Positions 52,896 to 61,615 of a stretch of 64,000 nucleotides of DNA are shown piece by piece; the first letter of the stretch is position 1, and each line of letters opens with the position of its first letter. This DNA comes from Verrucomicrobiales bacterium (GTDB lineage: Bacteria > Verrucomicrobiota > Verrucomicrobiia > Verrucomicrobiales > DEV007). Position numbers and translations under genes: made by a program. The notes beneath the pieces are model-generated. The model did no database searches. It was not told the DNA's origin and saw nothing but the letters and a program-made list of their open reading frames with translations. The DNA lies in contig PBSY01000074.1 in the NCBI GenBank assembly GCA_002726915.1, positions 1-64,000 of the forward strand, written 5' to 3'.

Positions 52896-54596
52896 TCAGG
52901 TAAACTCTACCCGACGTCGCTTGGATGACTTACCAATCCCGGGATTGAACGTATTGGTAGGATCAAGCGACTCATAGAAGTTTTTCAAAGTGGGGTCTGC
53001 TTCATACATATGCCCGACATTGTGCTCTGCCGGATACTTAGCTCCTTTGGCGTCCAAGCACTCCAGCATTTTTTTCTTCATCGCCTCAATATCAGTGCCC
53101 TTCTTGAAGATATAATCCTGATGAAAAACGTGACACATGAAGTGCCCGTAATAAAGAGCTAGGTCAAGATGCTCCGTAATCTCATGGGGTAACTCTTCGA
53201 CCCATTCCCTATCGTTACCTAACAAAGCAATGTCTAGAGCGAGGACCTCCTCAGTAGTTCTCTGATGGAGATTTTGGTAGCGAATCGCCGCCCCGGCCGC
53301 CGCAAACCGGTGCAATAAGGCAGCCTCCTGCTCTTCTTCGTTGCACTCGAAGAAATCAACTCCTTTGATCTGGCTCCATTCGTCCTCAAGATAGGATCGA
53401 GCCTCATCAATCCCCTCATCGGCCATGCTAAGGATGAGATAATATTCAAAACGATCCCGGTATTTGAGAAGTCGCTTCGGGAGATGCTGCGGAAACAACC
53501 GGCTCGCGCAGTAAAGAAAGAGATCTGGCAGAAATTTTGGCAAAAAGGGGATCTTATTGAGAAAATACTCGGCACTCGACTTAAAAGCATAGGCCTTCGG
53601 CAGTCTCTCTGTGCCAAGGTGCTTGATCGATAAAAAAACGTCTTTGCCGTATCGTTCCGCCGTGTCGAAAATACCACGATTCATGTATTCACACATTTCT
53701 GGAAGCTCCTTGAAATCGCTAAGGATGTGATCGCGAAGCGCCACAAAATCCTCCGCCCGGTCACTCCCTAACATAAAGACTTTCTTTCTCTTCGGGATCG
53801 GATAGGTGTCAACCCTAACTGCAAACGCAGCTACTTTCCCAGCACTGCCACTCACCTCGTAAAGTCGCTCAGGGTCAGCGTTGTAACGATTCGGAACTTC
53901 AGCATCGAGATTCCGAATGCGATCCCCGTAACCCCGGTCAGAGGCCAGCTTGTCCATTCCCTCAAGATCTTCGTCCGGGATATCTCCTTTCTCGAGATTG
54001 GCAAATATTTCTTCGGGCGTGTCACCAAGATTCTTAATCTTCAGGTGATTGATAAGGTTGAGATCGCCGTCAGCATCGACCTGACCAAAGAGAGCGAGTT
54101 CCGTGTAAGAGGAGCCTCGCTTGCAGAGTGCCCCTCCGGCATTGTTGGCAATCCCGCCTATGATCGTGGCCCCAATGGTCGTCGAACCAATGACGGAATG
54201 CGGCGCGCGACCCAACGGCTTCAGGAGTTGCTCTAATTCGTGCAAGGTAGACCCAGGAAATGCGAGCACCTGTTTTCCACCATCCAGCAGGACGATCTTC
54301 TTGATGCGAGTGACATTCACGATAACAACCTCCCGGTCGTAGTTAAAGCCGCTGGGGCAGGAGCCTTCAGTAAGGCCGGTTTTAGTCGCCTGCATGATTA
54401 TGGCGCAGTTTGCCTCGACACAGGTTTGAATAACTCGCCACTGCTCGAGCAAAGTAGCCGGAAACACGACAGCCTCCGCCCCACCGGCGCCCGAGCGGAA
54501 GCCCGAGCGGTAGTAAGCCGTTTTACTTTCCTTGGTAAGAACGTATTTCTTGCCAACAGTAGCGGCGAGTGAGGCAATGAGATCTGGTTTCGACAT
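52896..54596 (-). CDS. dld: D-lactate dehydrogenase, quinone-dependent, membrane-associated
   Basis: FAD enzyme that oxidises D-lactate and passes electrons to the quinone pool, 566 residues, close to the 571 of E. coli Dld. FAD-binding region: IMQATKTGLTEGSCPSG, AFPGSTLHELEQLLKPLGRAPHSVIGSTTIGATIIGGIANNAGGA-type pattern (about residues 110-155), and SGSAGKVAAFAVRVDTYP. The C-terminal ALYYGHFMCHVFHQDYI and EHNVGHMYEA segments match the Dld cap and membrane-binding domain. A peripheral inner-membrane location is expected. Confidence 0.94.
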   Translation of the reverse strand: MSKPDLIASLAATVGKKYVLTKESKTAYYRSGFRSGAGGAEAVVFPATLLEQWRVIQTCVEANCAIIMQATKTGLTEGSCPSGFNYDREVVIVNVTRIKKIVLLDGGKQVLAFPGSTLHELEQLLKPLGRAPHSVIGSTTIGATIIGGIANNAGGALCKRGSSYTELALFGQVDADGDLNLINHLKIKNLGDTPEEIFANLEKGDIPDEDLEGMDKLASDRGYGDRIRNLDAEVPNRYNADPERLYEVSGSAGKVAAFAVRVDTYPIPKRKKVFMLGSDRAEDFVALRDHILSDFKELPEMCEYMNRGIFDTAERYGKDVFLSIKHLGTERLPKAYAFKSSAEYFLNKIPFLPKFLPDLFLYCASRLFPQHLPKRLLKYRDRFEYYLILSMADEGIDEARSYLEDEWSQIKGVDFFECNEEEQEAALLHRFAAAGAAIRYQNLHQRTTEEVLALDIALLGNDREWVEELPHEITEHLDLALYYGHFMCHVFHQDYIFKKGTDIEAMKKKMLECLDAKGAKYPAEHNVGHMYEADPTLKNFYESLDPTNTFNPGIGKSSKRRRVEFT

Positions 54597-54672
54597 GACA
54601 ATGACTACTAGTCACCCTGCAGGACATACTTGCGAAATTCAAGACGCGGAAAAGAGGCGCTTCAGCCACTGA

Positions 54673-55980
54673 TTAAACCACGTCGCGACGAGCCTCAATC
54701 TTCGCCTTCAAAAGTCCCATCAATGAATAGATACCAAAATAGGCACGGTTCAGGTAGATGGAATCAGCAGCACCCCGCGCCGGACGCACTTCTCGAAAAT
54801 CTTGATTTCTACGCTGCTCCTCGCCCATTTCAAAAATACTCGCCATGTAAGACTCATCCGCAAAATCAAAGCTGCCTTCATGAAACGGTTTTCCAAGCAA
54901 ACGAGTCCCGCGCCTCGCACTCTCGATGATGAATCTACGATCACGGGACGAATCCTCAGGTGAAATGACCTCTAAAGTTTCGAGCGCCGCCGCGAAGGCT
55001 GCCTCATCCTCGACGACTTCAGGATCGAGGAACCGAAAGTAATCACGATGAAAGTCATCTCCAATCTGCTTGGTGCAGCCAAAATCTAGGACCACCACCT
55101 TTCCCTCATCATCGACCAGAAAATTTCCCGGATGAGGATCCGCATGAAATCGTTTCAGATGATGAATTTGGAAATGATAAAAATCCCAGATTGCCTGACC
55201 CACTTTGTTGCGCCGATCCTGATCAGTTTCATTCGCCGCGTAGAGATCGAGCGGTTGCCCGTCTATCCAGTCCATCGTCAATACGCGGCGGTTTGAATAC
55301 TCTGAATAATAGCGGGGGAAGCGAATGCCTTTGACCTGCTTCGCTGTCGCCTTCGAAAGCGCCATGGATCGCTCCAGTTCGAGGGTGTAATTGGTCTCTT
55401 CCAGAAGTCGCTCACGCACCTCCTCGAAGTAGGGGGCCACCTCTGCCGACTTCAGCCCGAGGATCTGCAAAGCCACCGGCTTCACGACTGCTAGGTCACT
55501 GTCGAGGCTGTCAGCCACACCGGGATACTGCACTTTTACAGCAAACCTCTCCTCCCCGATTGTCGCGCGATGCACCTGTCCGATTGATGCCCCGTGCACC
55601 GCTGACCGGGTGAAGGTATCAAAAATCGCAAGCGGCTCTTTACCGAACTCGCGCTTGAACGTGCGAACCACAAGAGGGTAGGACAAGGGCGGAGCCGAAT
55701 ATTGTGCTTGAGCAAACTGTTTTCGATAGGCGTCCGGTAAGATATTTCGATCGATGCTGAGCATCTGGGCGAGTTTCAAGGGCCCCCCCTTCAGCTTTGA
55801 AAAGGTGTCGTAGATCGCTCCCGCGTTGGCCTTGTTCAGTGCCTCACTATCAGCTCCTGCTCCAACGACACGTTTGCTGTAGTGCTTGAGGTAATTCACC
55901 CCTACCTTTGCCCCCGCTCCGGCAAGTGCCGTGATTCGGGAAGCACGCCCGGCCGGAATTGATTGCTGTTCTGTAGCCAT
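54673..55980 (-). CDS. ABC1/UbiB-family atypical kinase
   Basis: AarF/UbiB-like protein of 435 residues. The N-terminal lipid-linked motif reads KLKGGPLKLAQMLS, where most members have KxGQ. The A-rich loop is VHGASIGQVHRA (about residue 130). The catalytic region HADPHPGNFLVD and LDFGCTKQI is intact. Relatives act in ubiquinone or isoprenoid-quinone synthesis or membrane lipid homeostasis. It is preceded by a TetR-like gene with a 3-base gap, so the pair is one unit and the regulator probably controls it. Confidence 0.88.
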   Translation of the reverse strand: MATEQQSIPAGRASRITALAGAGAKVGVNYLKHYSKRVVGAGADSEALNKANAGAIYDTFSKLKGGPLKLAQMLSIDRNILPDAYRKQFAQAQYSAPPLSYPLVVRTFKREFGKEPLAIFDTFTRSAVHGASIGQVHRATIGEERFAVKVQYPGVADSLDSDLAVVKPVALQILGLKSAEVAPYFEEVRERLLEETNYTLELERSMALSKATAKQVKGIRFPRYYSEYSNRRVLTMDWIDGQPLDLYAANETDQDRRNKVGQAIWDFYHFQIHHLKRFHADPHPGNFLVDDEGKVVVLDFGCTKQIGDDFHRDYFRFLDPEVVEDEAAFAAALETLEVISPEDSSRDRRFIIESARRGTRLLGKPFHEGSFDFADESYMASIFEMGEEQRRNQDFREVRPARGAADSIYLNRAYFGIYSLMGLLKAKIEARRDVV

Positions 55981-55983
55981 AAA

Positions 55984-56628
55984 TCATTCAGGCCTGCCCC
56001 AACTGCGACCGCTCAGGAAACGAAAGAGATCAAACGCGGAATCCACCGCCTGAGTTCCGATCACATCAAACGCCAATCGCACCGATTTTTCGACATATGC
56101 GTCAGTGCGCTCAAATCCCGAACTGGCGTCAGCGAGATTAAATTCAATAACAGATAAAAAGTGACCAAAAAGGACGATCGGATAGGTTCGCGTCAACGAC
56201 CCACGACAGGCGATCTCACCGTTCGACATACCCCTTTCCAGAATCTCATCAGCCAACTCGGTAAAAGCCGTGCGCATGCCACAGAGACCCTCAGGGGGTT
56301 GACTGCTGCTCCTTTTCCACCTTGGGAATCGTGCCAGAAAGAAGGAACGTTGGTCGAGGATCCGATCGCAATAAGCGTAGAGAAATGTCAGCAAACACTG
56401 GTGGGCATTGAGCCCCGCCCAGTCTTCGCCCGACCTGACGGATTCGATGGTCTCGCGAACAGTTTCCTCCCAGAGGCTTGACTCGAGAGATTCGAAGGAA
56501 CCAAAGTGCTCGAAAAGTTCACGCTCCTCAATCCCCAACTCCTTAGCAAAGGCATACACTGAAGGAGGAGGCTTTCCATGCTCCAACACATAGTGCTGAT
56601 AGCGCCCCATGATTTCACGACGGTCCAT
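55984..56628 (-). CDS. TetR-family transcriptional regulator
   Basis: Protein of 214 residues. The N-terminal helix-turn-helix is SVYAFAKELGIEERELFEHFGSFESLESSLWEE (about residues 22-55), with the TetR-like FxxxFGSxxxL end. The rest is a helical ligand and dimerisation domain (LLTFLYAYCDRIL, IVLFGHFLSVIEFNLADA). Its start is read from 56628, and it is followed by the ABC1 kinase gene, which it probably autoregulates. The ligand is unknown. Confidence 0.8.
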   Translation of the reverse strand: MDRREIMGRYQHYVLEHGKPPPSVYAFAKELGIEERELFEHFGSFESLESSLWEETVRETIESVRSGEDWAGLNAHQCLLTFLYAYCDRILDQRSFFLARFPRWKRSSSQPPEGLCGMRTAFTELADEILERGMSNGEIACRGSLTRTYPIVLFGHFLSVIEFNLADASSGFERTDAYVEKSVRLAFDVIGTQAVDSAFDLFRFLSGRSWGRPE

Positions 56629-56694
56629 CGTAACTACTTACGTCTCCGGAGCCGGGCCAGATGAAACAACGCTCCGAGTTATCGGCTCAAGATT

Positions 56695-57072
56695 TTAGGG
56701 CTGGGCCTGAGCCTTTCTAGCGGCGATGAACGAGCGGACCGCCATCACTGTGAAGAAAAAGGTGACCACAGTCATGATGAGGATGAGGTAAGTCGAAGTC
56801 GCTCCCCAATCCAAGGAGCCTTTGGCCATTGCGGGAATCAGTCGTCCCAAGCCTGCGAGCGCTCCCAATAGGGAGAAAAGCACGGCGATGTGCATGCCTA
56901 CCTTGGTATTCTTCAGGGCAATGATGGCCCCAATCATCATACCAATCCCAAAGAAGGCTGGTATCATGGCCGTGATAGACTGTTTCGAAGCGCCCAGCGC
57001 CTCCCAGGCAAAGTAGCCAAGAAAACCAAGAACGATCAGGATAGCGGAGCAGAGAAAGACAAGATTCTTCAT
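56695..57072 (-). CDS. Small four-helix membrane protein
   Basis: Unassigned 125-residue membrane protein. Four hydrophobic segments are clear: LVFLCSAILIVLGFLGYFAW, ITAMIPAFFGIGMMIGAIIAL, GMHIAVLFSLLGALAGLGRLI and TSTYLILIMTVVTFFFTVMAV. A short basic tail follows. The middle pair with FFGIGMMIGAI resembles small TMEM14-like proteins, but the match is weak. Confidence 0.65.
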   Translation of the reverse strand: MKNLVFLCSAILIVLGFLGYFAWEALGASKQSITAMIPAFFGIGMMIGAIIALKNTKVGMHIAVLFSLLGALAGLGRLIPAMAKGSLDWGATSTYLILIMTVVTFFFTVMAVRSFIAARKAQAQP

Positions 57073-57336
57073 TTAGATATTATTAAGTATTGCAGCAAAC
57101 GGTTGGGATGACAAATCCCCAAAACGGCCAATTAGCAGCGCAAGAGGACGATAGTCTTTGTCGCAAGATAGACCCTTTATCAGTAGAGGTAACGCTTTCA
57201 GAAGACAGAAAGCTCAATTATCTGACTCTCTCTGGGCTCACGTTCTTCGATGTCGCGGCTCTCCTCCCTCGCTTAGCGCTTGTTGCGGTCGAACCGTCGG
57301 AACCGACCTTCCAGTTTGAACCTCACTCTTGATGTA
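57073..57336. other. Intergenic region between small membrane protein and tRNA
   Basis: A plus-strand frame (57090-57332) has no recognisable motifs, so it is not called. The divergence of strands and the tRNA hairpin downstream suggest promoter and leader sequence only. Confidence 0.35.
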
Positions 57337-57374
57337 CAAATGCCCGGACCCAGCGAACTGGGCCCGAGCATTTG
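57337..57374 (-). terminator. Long stem-loop just after the tRNA-Ser gene
   Basis: A near-perfect stem of about 17 bp, CAAATGC...GCATTTG, with GGCCCAG and CTGGGTCC inside and a TTCG loop, starts 3 bases past the tRNA 3' end. The pairing arms contain the short T runs. No separate long U-tract follows. Confidence 0.7.
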
Positions 57375-57377
57375 GAG

Positions 57378-57467
57378 TGGCAGAGAGAGTGGGATTCGAA
57401 CCCACGGTAGGTTGCCCTACACTCGATTTCGAATCGAGCGCCTTAAACCAGACTCAGCCATCTCTCC
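57378..57467 (-). tRNA. tRNA-Ser (CGA anticodon)
   Basis: Full cloverleaf of 90 bases on the minus strand with an encoded CCA. Acceptor GGAGAGA pairs with TCTCTCT, with a first G.T pair. The anticodon stem CTCGA/TCGAG encloses the loop TTCGAAA with anticodon CGA. The long variable arm (TAGGGCAACCTA region) identifies a class II tRNA. The T arm is GTGGG-TTCGAAT-CCCAC. It reads UCG serine codons. Confidence 0.97.
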
Positions 57468-57547
57468 GTTTCGAACTGAACGAGGAGAACCCTATGCTGT
57501 TTGGCCTCGCTTTCAACTACCGCTTTTTCACAGTTGAGTTTGAGGGT

Positions 57548-58279
57548 CTACTCGTCGTCGCTCACCACCGCGTCGCGACCGTAGAACTTGATCTTGCGCT
57601 TGATTTTCTCGCGTCCGTTAGTTTCTCGCCAAGCGTTCGTGTCACGGAGACTGTAAACGCAGCCGCAGTATTCCTGCTGATAAAACTCTTCGTTCTTAGA
57701 GATTTCGATCATACGCTGCGCACCACCCTGCTTCCGCCAGTTAAAAGTCCAGTAGGTCATACCGTCGTGACGAGCGGCGGCTCGCTCACCGCAGCCGTTA
57801 ATCTGGGCCATATTCTTCCAACGAGAGATCCCGAGAGTGCTGGAAATCAGCTTAAATCCATGCTCAGCAGCGTAATCCGCCGTCACCTCGAAACGCATGT
57901 CAAAACAGGCCGTACAGCGAACCCCTCGCTCGGGCTCGTCTTCCATGCCTTGGGTTCGCGCAAACCAATCCTTCGCATTGTAGTCCCAGTCGATAAAATC
58001 CATCCCAAGCTTTTCCGCGTAGCGAATATTCTCTTGCTTGCGAATTTCATACTCGTCCCGCGGGTGGATGTTAGGATTATAAAAAAAGATGGTTGTTTCA
58101 ATCTTGGAAGCTGCCAGCGCATCCATGACCTCGGCAGCGCATGGGGCACAACACGAGTGCATCAATACCTTTTCAGCCCCGTTCGGAGTCTCAAGCACAG
58201 GACGCTCATAAGTATCCACGGAAAACCGAGACATATCGCCGTCGCCCCCATCGTTTCTGCTCATTGATCGTCTACCCAT
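57548..58279 (-). CDS. queH: Epoxyqueuosine reductase QueH
   Basis: Non-B12 epoxyqueuosine reductase of tRNA queuosine synthesis, 243 residues, formerly DUF208. Conserved Cys pairs and motifs are [14 protein letters not shown] (about residues 40-53), RCTACFDMR, and the C-terminal [11 protein letters not shown], which together hold the Fe-S cluster and mononuclear iron. The middle [15 protein letters not shown] and [12 protein letters not shown] are family-typical. Homologous QueG is not present here. Confidence 0.93.
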   Translation of the reverse strand: MGRRSMSRNDGGDGDMSRFSVDTYERPVLETPNGAEKVLMHSCCAPCAAEVMDALAASKIETTIFFYNPNIHPRDEYEIRKQENIRYAEKLGMDFIDWDYNAKDWFARTQGMEDEPERGVRCTACFDMRFEVTADYAAEHGFKLISSTLGISRWKNMAQINGCGERAAARHDGMTYWTFNWRKQGGAQRMIEISKNEEFYQQEYCGCVYSLRDTNAWRETNGREKIKRKIKFYGRDAVVSDDE

Positions 58280-58296
58280 GACATTCCTCTAATCAT

Positions 58297-60708
58297 CTAG
58301 TTCCGCGGATACAATAAGAAAGCTTCACGCCGTTTCAAGAAACGATCGGTTTCAGGGTTCCAGCCTTGGCGGATCTTTTTCTTTGAATCCTGATCCAACA
58401 ACGCCTTGAGCGTTTTTTCGTGTCTCAGGAGAACATTTCCTTTTTCGGCGAGAGTGAAGGTATCTGGGTGAAGATCGTGAAGAGAGCGCATCAGGGCGAG
58501 TCCAAGCTCCATCGGACGCAACTTGTCTCGATCAGTGATCAGAAAACGCACGCCCCCGCAGTCTTCTCCATCAAAGACGCTGGCATTTGGAGTGAACCGA
58601 GTCGGAAGAAACAGAATACCGGGAACGTTTTCTTTGCGGAGTCTCGCCACCAGCCTTCCCTCATGAATCCAAGGGGCACCGATCTGCTCAAACGGGGTGA
58701 TCGTGCCACGCCCTACCGATACGTTAGTAAACTCAATCAAACCGACACCGGGGTAAAGCATCGCCTCGGTCACACTGCGAATATTCGGAGAAGGATTAAT
58801 CCAAGGTAGCCCCGAATCATCCAGTCGTTTCGACGGATCCCAGCCCTCAACCGGAATGACCTGCAACTCAACCTCAATCTGACGTTCCGCGCGAAACAGC
58901 CGCGCCAACTCTCCAACAGTCATCCCGTGTTGCACTGGGATGTCATGAAAGGCGACAAAATCGTTCCCCTCTCCAGACCGAATCGGCCCATCGACGACCT
59001 GCCCCCCAATAGGATTAATCCGATCGAGAACGATAAACTTCACCTTGGCGTCAGCCGCCGCTTCCATGGCAAGCCCCATCGTAGATATGTAGGTGTAGAA
59101 GCGACAACCGATGTCCTGAATATCGAAGATCAGTAGATCCAGTCCTTCCAACTGCTTTCGAGTCGGCTTTCTGTTCTCTGATTGGTAGAGGCTGTAGATC
59201 GGCAAACCAGTCGCCGCATCTGTGTCGTCATCCACGGAGTCCTCTTCGAGAACCCCTCGGATTCCATGCTCAGGAGAAAACAAGGTGACCAGATCAACTC
59301 CTGAAGCCGATGCGAGCAGGTCTATGGTGGAGCGTCGCTGTCGATTGATCCCGGTCTGATTAGTGATCAATCCGATTTTCATACCAGCAAGCTCGCTAAA
59401 TCCATCACGCTCAAGAACATCAATCCCGTTCAACACTTCTTCATTTCCCCCTGCAGCGACTTGTTCTGAGGTCGTCGGGCAGTTCAGTTCTTCGGCGAGT
59501 GGGATCAGTTTTGTATAGCCAACCGCCTCGGCGACTATGGTTCCCACCTCAATACGTAGAGGCTTCACACTGGTGCCCTCTGCCGGGTGATTCCGATTCG
59601 TCAGTAAAATAACGAAAGTCTCAGATGCGGGATCGACCCAGATTGAGGTGCCTGTCCAACCGGTGTGCCCAAAACCTTCCTTCGGGAATTTCTCTCCCCT
59701 CTGGTAAGCGTAGGGAGAGCTGATGTCCCAACCCAATCCACGTTCAATTCCAAGTTCCGCCGGCAACTGGTTACGAGTCGCCTCAGACACCGTTTCCGCT
59801 TTGAGAATCATTCTATCTCCAACCGTGCCTCGATTCATCAACATACGCATCATCAGGGCCATATCCTTCGCTGTGGAGAAGAGCCCTGCGTGTCCTGACA
59901 CTCCTTGCATCCGTCTCGCTGTGGGATCATGCACTTCTCCGCGAATTAAACCAAAACCGGTGATCGCGGTCGTTGGAGCCACCCTTTCTTCAATCGGGCC
60001 CAGCGGGAGAAATCCCGTATCCCTCATGTTGAGAGGTCCAAAAAAGTGTTCATCGACAAACGCATCAAGCCGCTGTTCGGAGACCCGCCTTACAATTTCG
60101 CCCAACAGGACAAAGTTGACGTCGCTGTAACGAAAGCGGGTCCCCGGTCGTTCCAGCAAGCCAATAGTGGCCGCCCGTTTAACTCCTTCATGGTAGCCCC
60201 AGAAATCTTTTTCGCCTAGATAGAGCGAGGGCGGGAGGCCGCTCTGATGGGTTAGGAGGTGGTGGACAGTAACGGCTTCCCGATGTGCCTCAGTCACCGC
60301 TTCGTCCTCAGAGCCTTCCCTGACTCCACCTTCCAGAAATTCAGGCAGGTAATGTGATACCGGATCAGCGAGATCAAGAAGCCCCTCCTCGGCCAATAGC
60401 AAAATCGCGGGTGTCGCCGCCAGAACTTTTGTCAAGCTTGCCACATCAAACACGGTCTCGACCGTCATCTGCTCCTCATCAGGCCAGATCATGCGATTAC
60501 CGTAGGCCTTCTGAAAGACTTCCCCTTTCGACTCCACCCAGAGGACAGCTCCTGGAATCTTACCTTCCTCAATCGCGGTCAGGATAACCTGATTCACCTT
60601 CTCCAACTTACTAAGATCAAGCGCTTCGGAAAGGGGGCAGACTGAAAGTAACACCCAGACCATAGCCAAGGATACCCATCGGTATTGGGAATGTTGCAAG
60701 AGTTTCAC
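58297..60708 (-). CDS. Serine hydrolase (class C beta-lactamase fold) fused to NamZ-type exo-beta-N-acetylmuramidase
   Basis: Secreted or envelope protein of 803 residues. A signal-like hydrophobic start (LAMVWVLLSVCPLSEA) is followed by a penicillin-binding-type serine hydrolase (about residues 33-400) with SLTK at 91-94, YSD near 190, and FGHTGW as the KTG-like element. From about 425 onward comes a DUF1343/NamZ (GH171) domain: KIGLITNQTGINRQ, LFSPEHGIRGV, FDIQDIGCRFYTYISTMG and LDRINPIGG. NamZ releases N-acetylmuramic acid from peptidoglycan fragments. The fusion couples a peptide- or ester-cleaving unit to a cell-wall glycosidase. Confidence 0.85.
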   Translation of the reverse strand: MKLLQHSQYRWVSLAMVWVLLSVCPLSEALDLSKLEKVNQVILTAIEEGKIPGAVLWVESKGEVFQKAYGNRMIWPDEEQMTVETVFDVASLTKVLAATPAILLLAEEGLLDLADPVSHYLPEFLEGGVREGSEDEAVTEAHREAVTVHHLLTHQSGLPPSLYLGEKDFWGYHEGVKRAATIGLLERPGTRFRYSDVNFVLLGEIVRRVSEQRLDAFVDEHFFGPLNMRDTGFLPLGPIEERVAPTTAITGFGLIRGEVHDPTARRMQGVSGHAGLFSTAKDMALMMRMLMNRGTVGDRMILKAETVSEATRNQLPAELGIERGLGWDISSPYAYQRGEKFPKEGFGHTGWTGTSIWVDPASETFVILLTNRNHPAEGTSVKPLRIEVGTIVAEAVGYTKLIPLAEELNCPTTSEQVAAGGNEEVLNGIDVLERDGFSELAGMKIGLITNQTGINRQRRSTIDLLASASGVDLVTLFSPEHGIRGVLEEDSVDDDTDAATGLPIYSLYQSENRKPTRKQLEGLDLLIFDIQDIGCRFYTYISTMGLAMEAAADAKVKFIVLDRINPIGGQVVDGPIRSGEGNDFVAFHDIPVQHGMTVGELARLFRAERQIEVELQVIPVEGWDPSKRLDDSGLPWINPSPNIRSVTEAMLYPGVGLIEFTNVSVGRGTITPFEQIGAPWIHEGRLVARLRKENVPGILFLPTRFTPNASVFDGEDCGGVRFLITDRDKLRPMELGLALMRSLHDLHPDTFTLAEKGNVLLRHEKTLKALLDQDSKKKIRQGWNPETDRFLKRREAFLLYPRN

Positions 60709-60860
60709 GGAGACGAATACGAAGAAGTTTCGAGGATCTTACGGGGGCAGGCGAATTTCCCTTCTCCCCCACTTTGGCTCAACCCGGCACCTGAATCAAT
60801 CCCTCTATTGAGTCTGGGTTCGGGTTGACCAGGTGGGAGCTCACCCATACATTCGCGGTG

Positions 60861-61424
60861 ATGTTGCTCGTTATCGACAACTACGATTCGTTCACCTATA
60901 ACCTCGTCCAGTATTTCGGAGAACTGGGTGCAGAGATGGAGATCTATCGCAATGACCAGATCACGCTCGACGAGATTCGTGAAAAAGCGCCGTCTCACAT
61001 ATGCGTTTCACCGGGTCCTTGCACGCCAAACGAAGCTGGGATTAGCTGCGATGTGATTCGTGAGTTCGGCCGCAACACTCCCCTATTTGGAGTTTGCCTC
61101 GGGCATCAGAGTATCGGTCAGGTTTTCGGTGGGGAGGTGGTTCGCGCCGATGTATTGATGCATGGCAAAACCTCACCAATTCACCACAAGGGCAAGAGTG
61201 TGTTTGCCGGACTAGAGTCTCCTTTTGAAGCGACGCGATATCACTCGCTCATTGTGAAACGCGATACCCTGCCCGATTGTTTTCAGGTAACAGCTGAGAC
61301 CGAGGACGGCATTATCATGGGGTTGCAGCATAAGGACTTCCCCGTTCACGGGGTTCAATTCCATCCCGAGTCCATTCTCACCGCCTCTGGTAAAGTAATT
61401 CTCAAGAACTTCCTCGAGCTCTAG
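60861..61424 (+). CDS. pabA/trpG: Anthranilate/aminodeoxychorismate synthase glutamine amidotransferase
   Basis: Supplies ammonia from glutamine to the TrpE- or PabB-type partner, 187 residues. Start [14 protein letters not shown] is canonical; an upstream in-frame start adds 12 unconserved residues. The class I amidotransferase triad is seen: Cys in [12 protein letters not shown] (about residue 80), with His and Glu in [20 protein letters not shown] is the oxyanion strand. No trpE or pabB is adjacent, so tryptophan versus folate use is undecided. It is a stand-alone subunit. Confidence 0.93.
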   Translation: MLLVIDNYDSFTYNLVQYFGELGAEMEIYRNDQITLDEIREKAPSHICVSPGPCTPNEAGISCDVIREFGRNTPLFGVCLGHQSIGQVFGGEVVRADVLMHGKTSPIHHKGKSVFAGLESPFEATRYHSLIVKRDTLPDCFQVTAETEDGIIMGLQHKDFPVHGVQFHPESILTASGKVILKNFLEL

Positions 61425-61615
61425 TCCTTCCAAAATCGAGGGCGAATCCACTTGAATGAGGAGGATCAGGCCAACCTCTCACTTCTACGAAACGGGTTTA
61501 CTGTTTACCGCAATCTGCCTTGGTCACGAGCAGGACCCTTGTATCACATCGTCATCACGACCGTGATGACGCCGCGCATGAAGCATTCTCCGATCAATTC
61601 AATTCCCTCCCAGAC

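Noticed and set aside
57329-58267. Open frame of 312 codons on the plus strand across the tRNA
   Set aside because: It runs through the tRNA-Ser and antisense to queH, both firmly identified.
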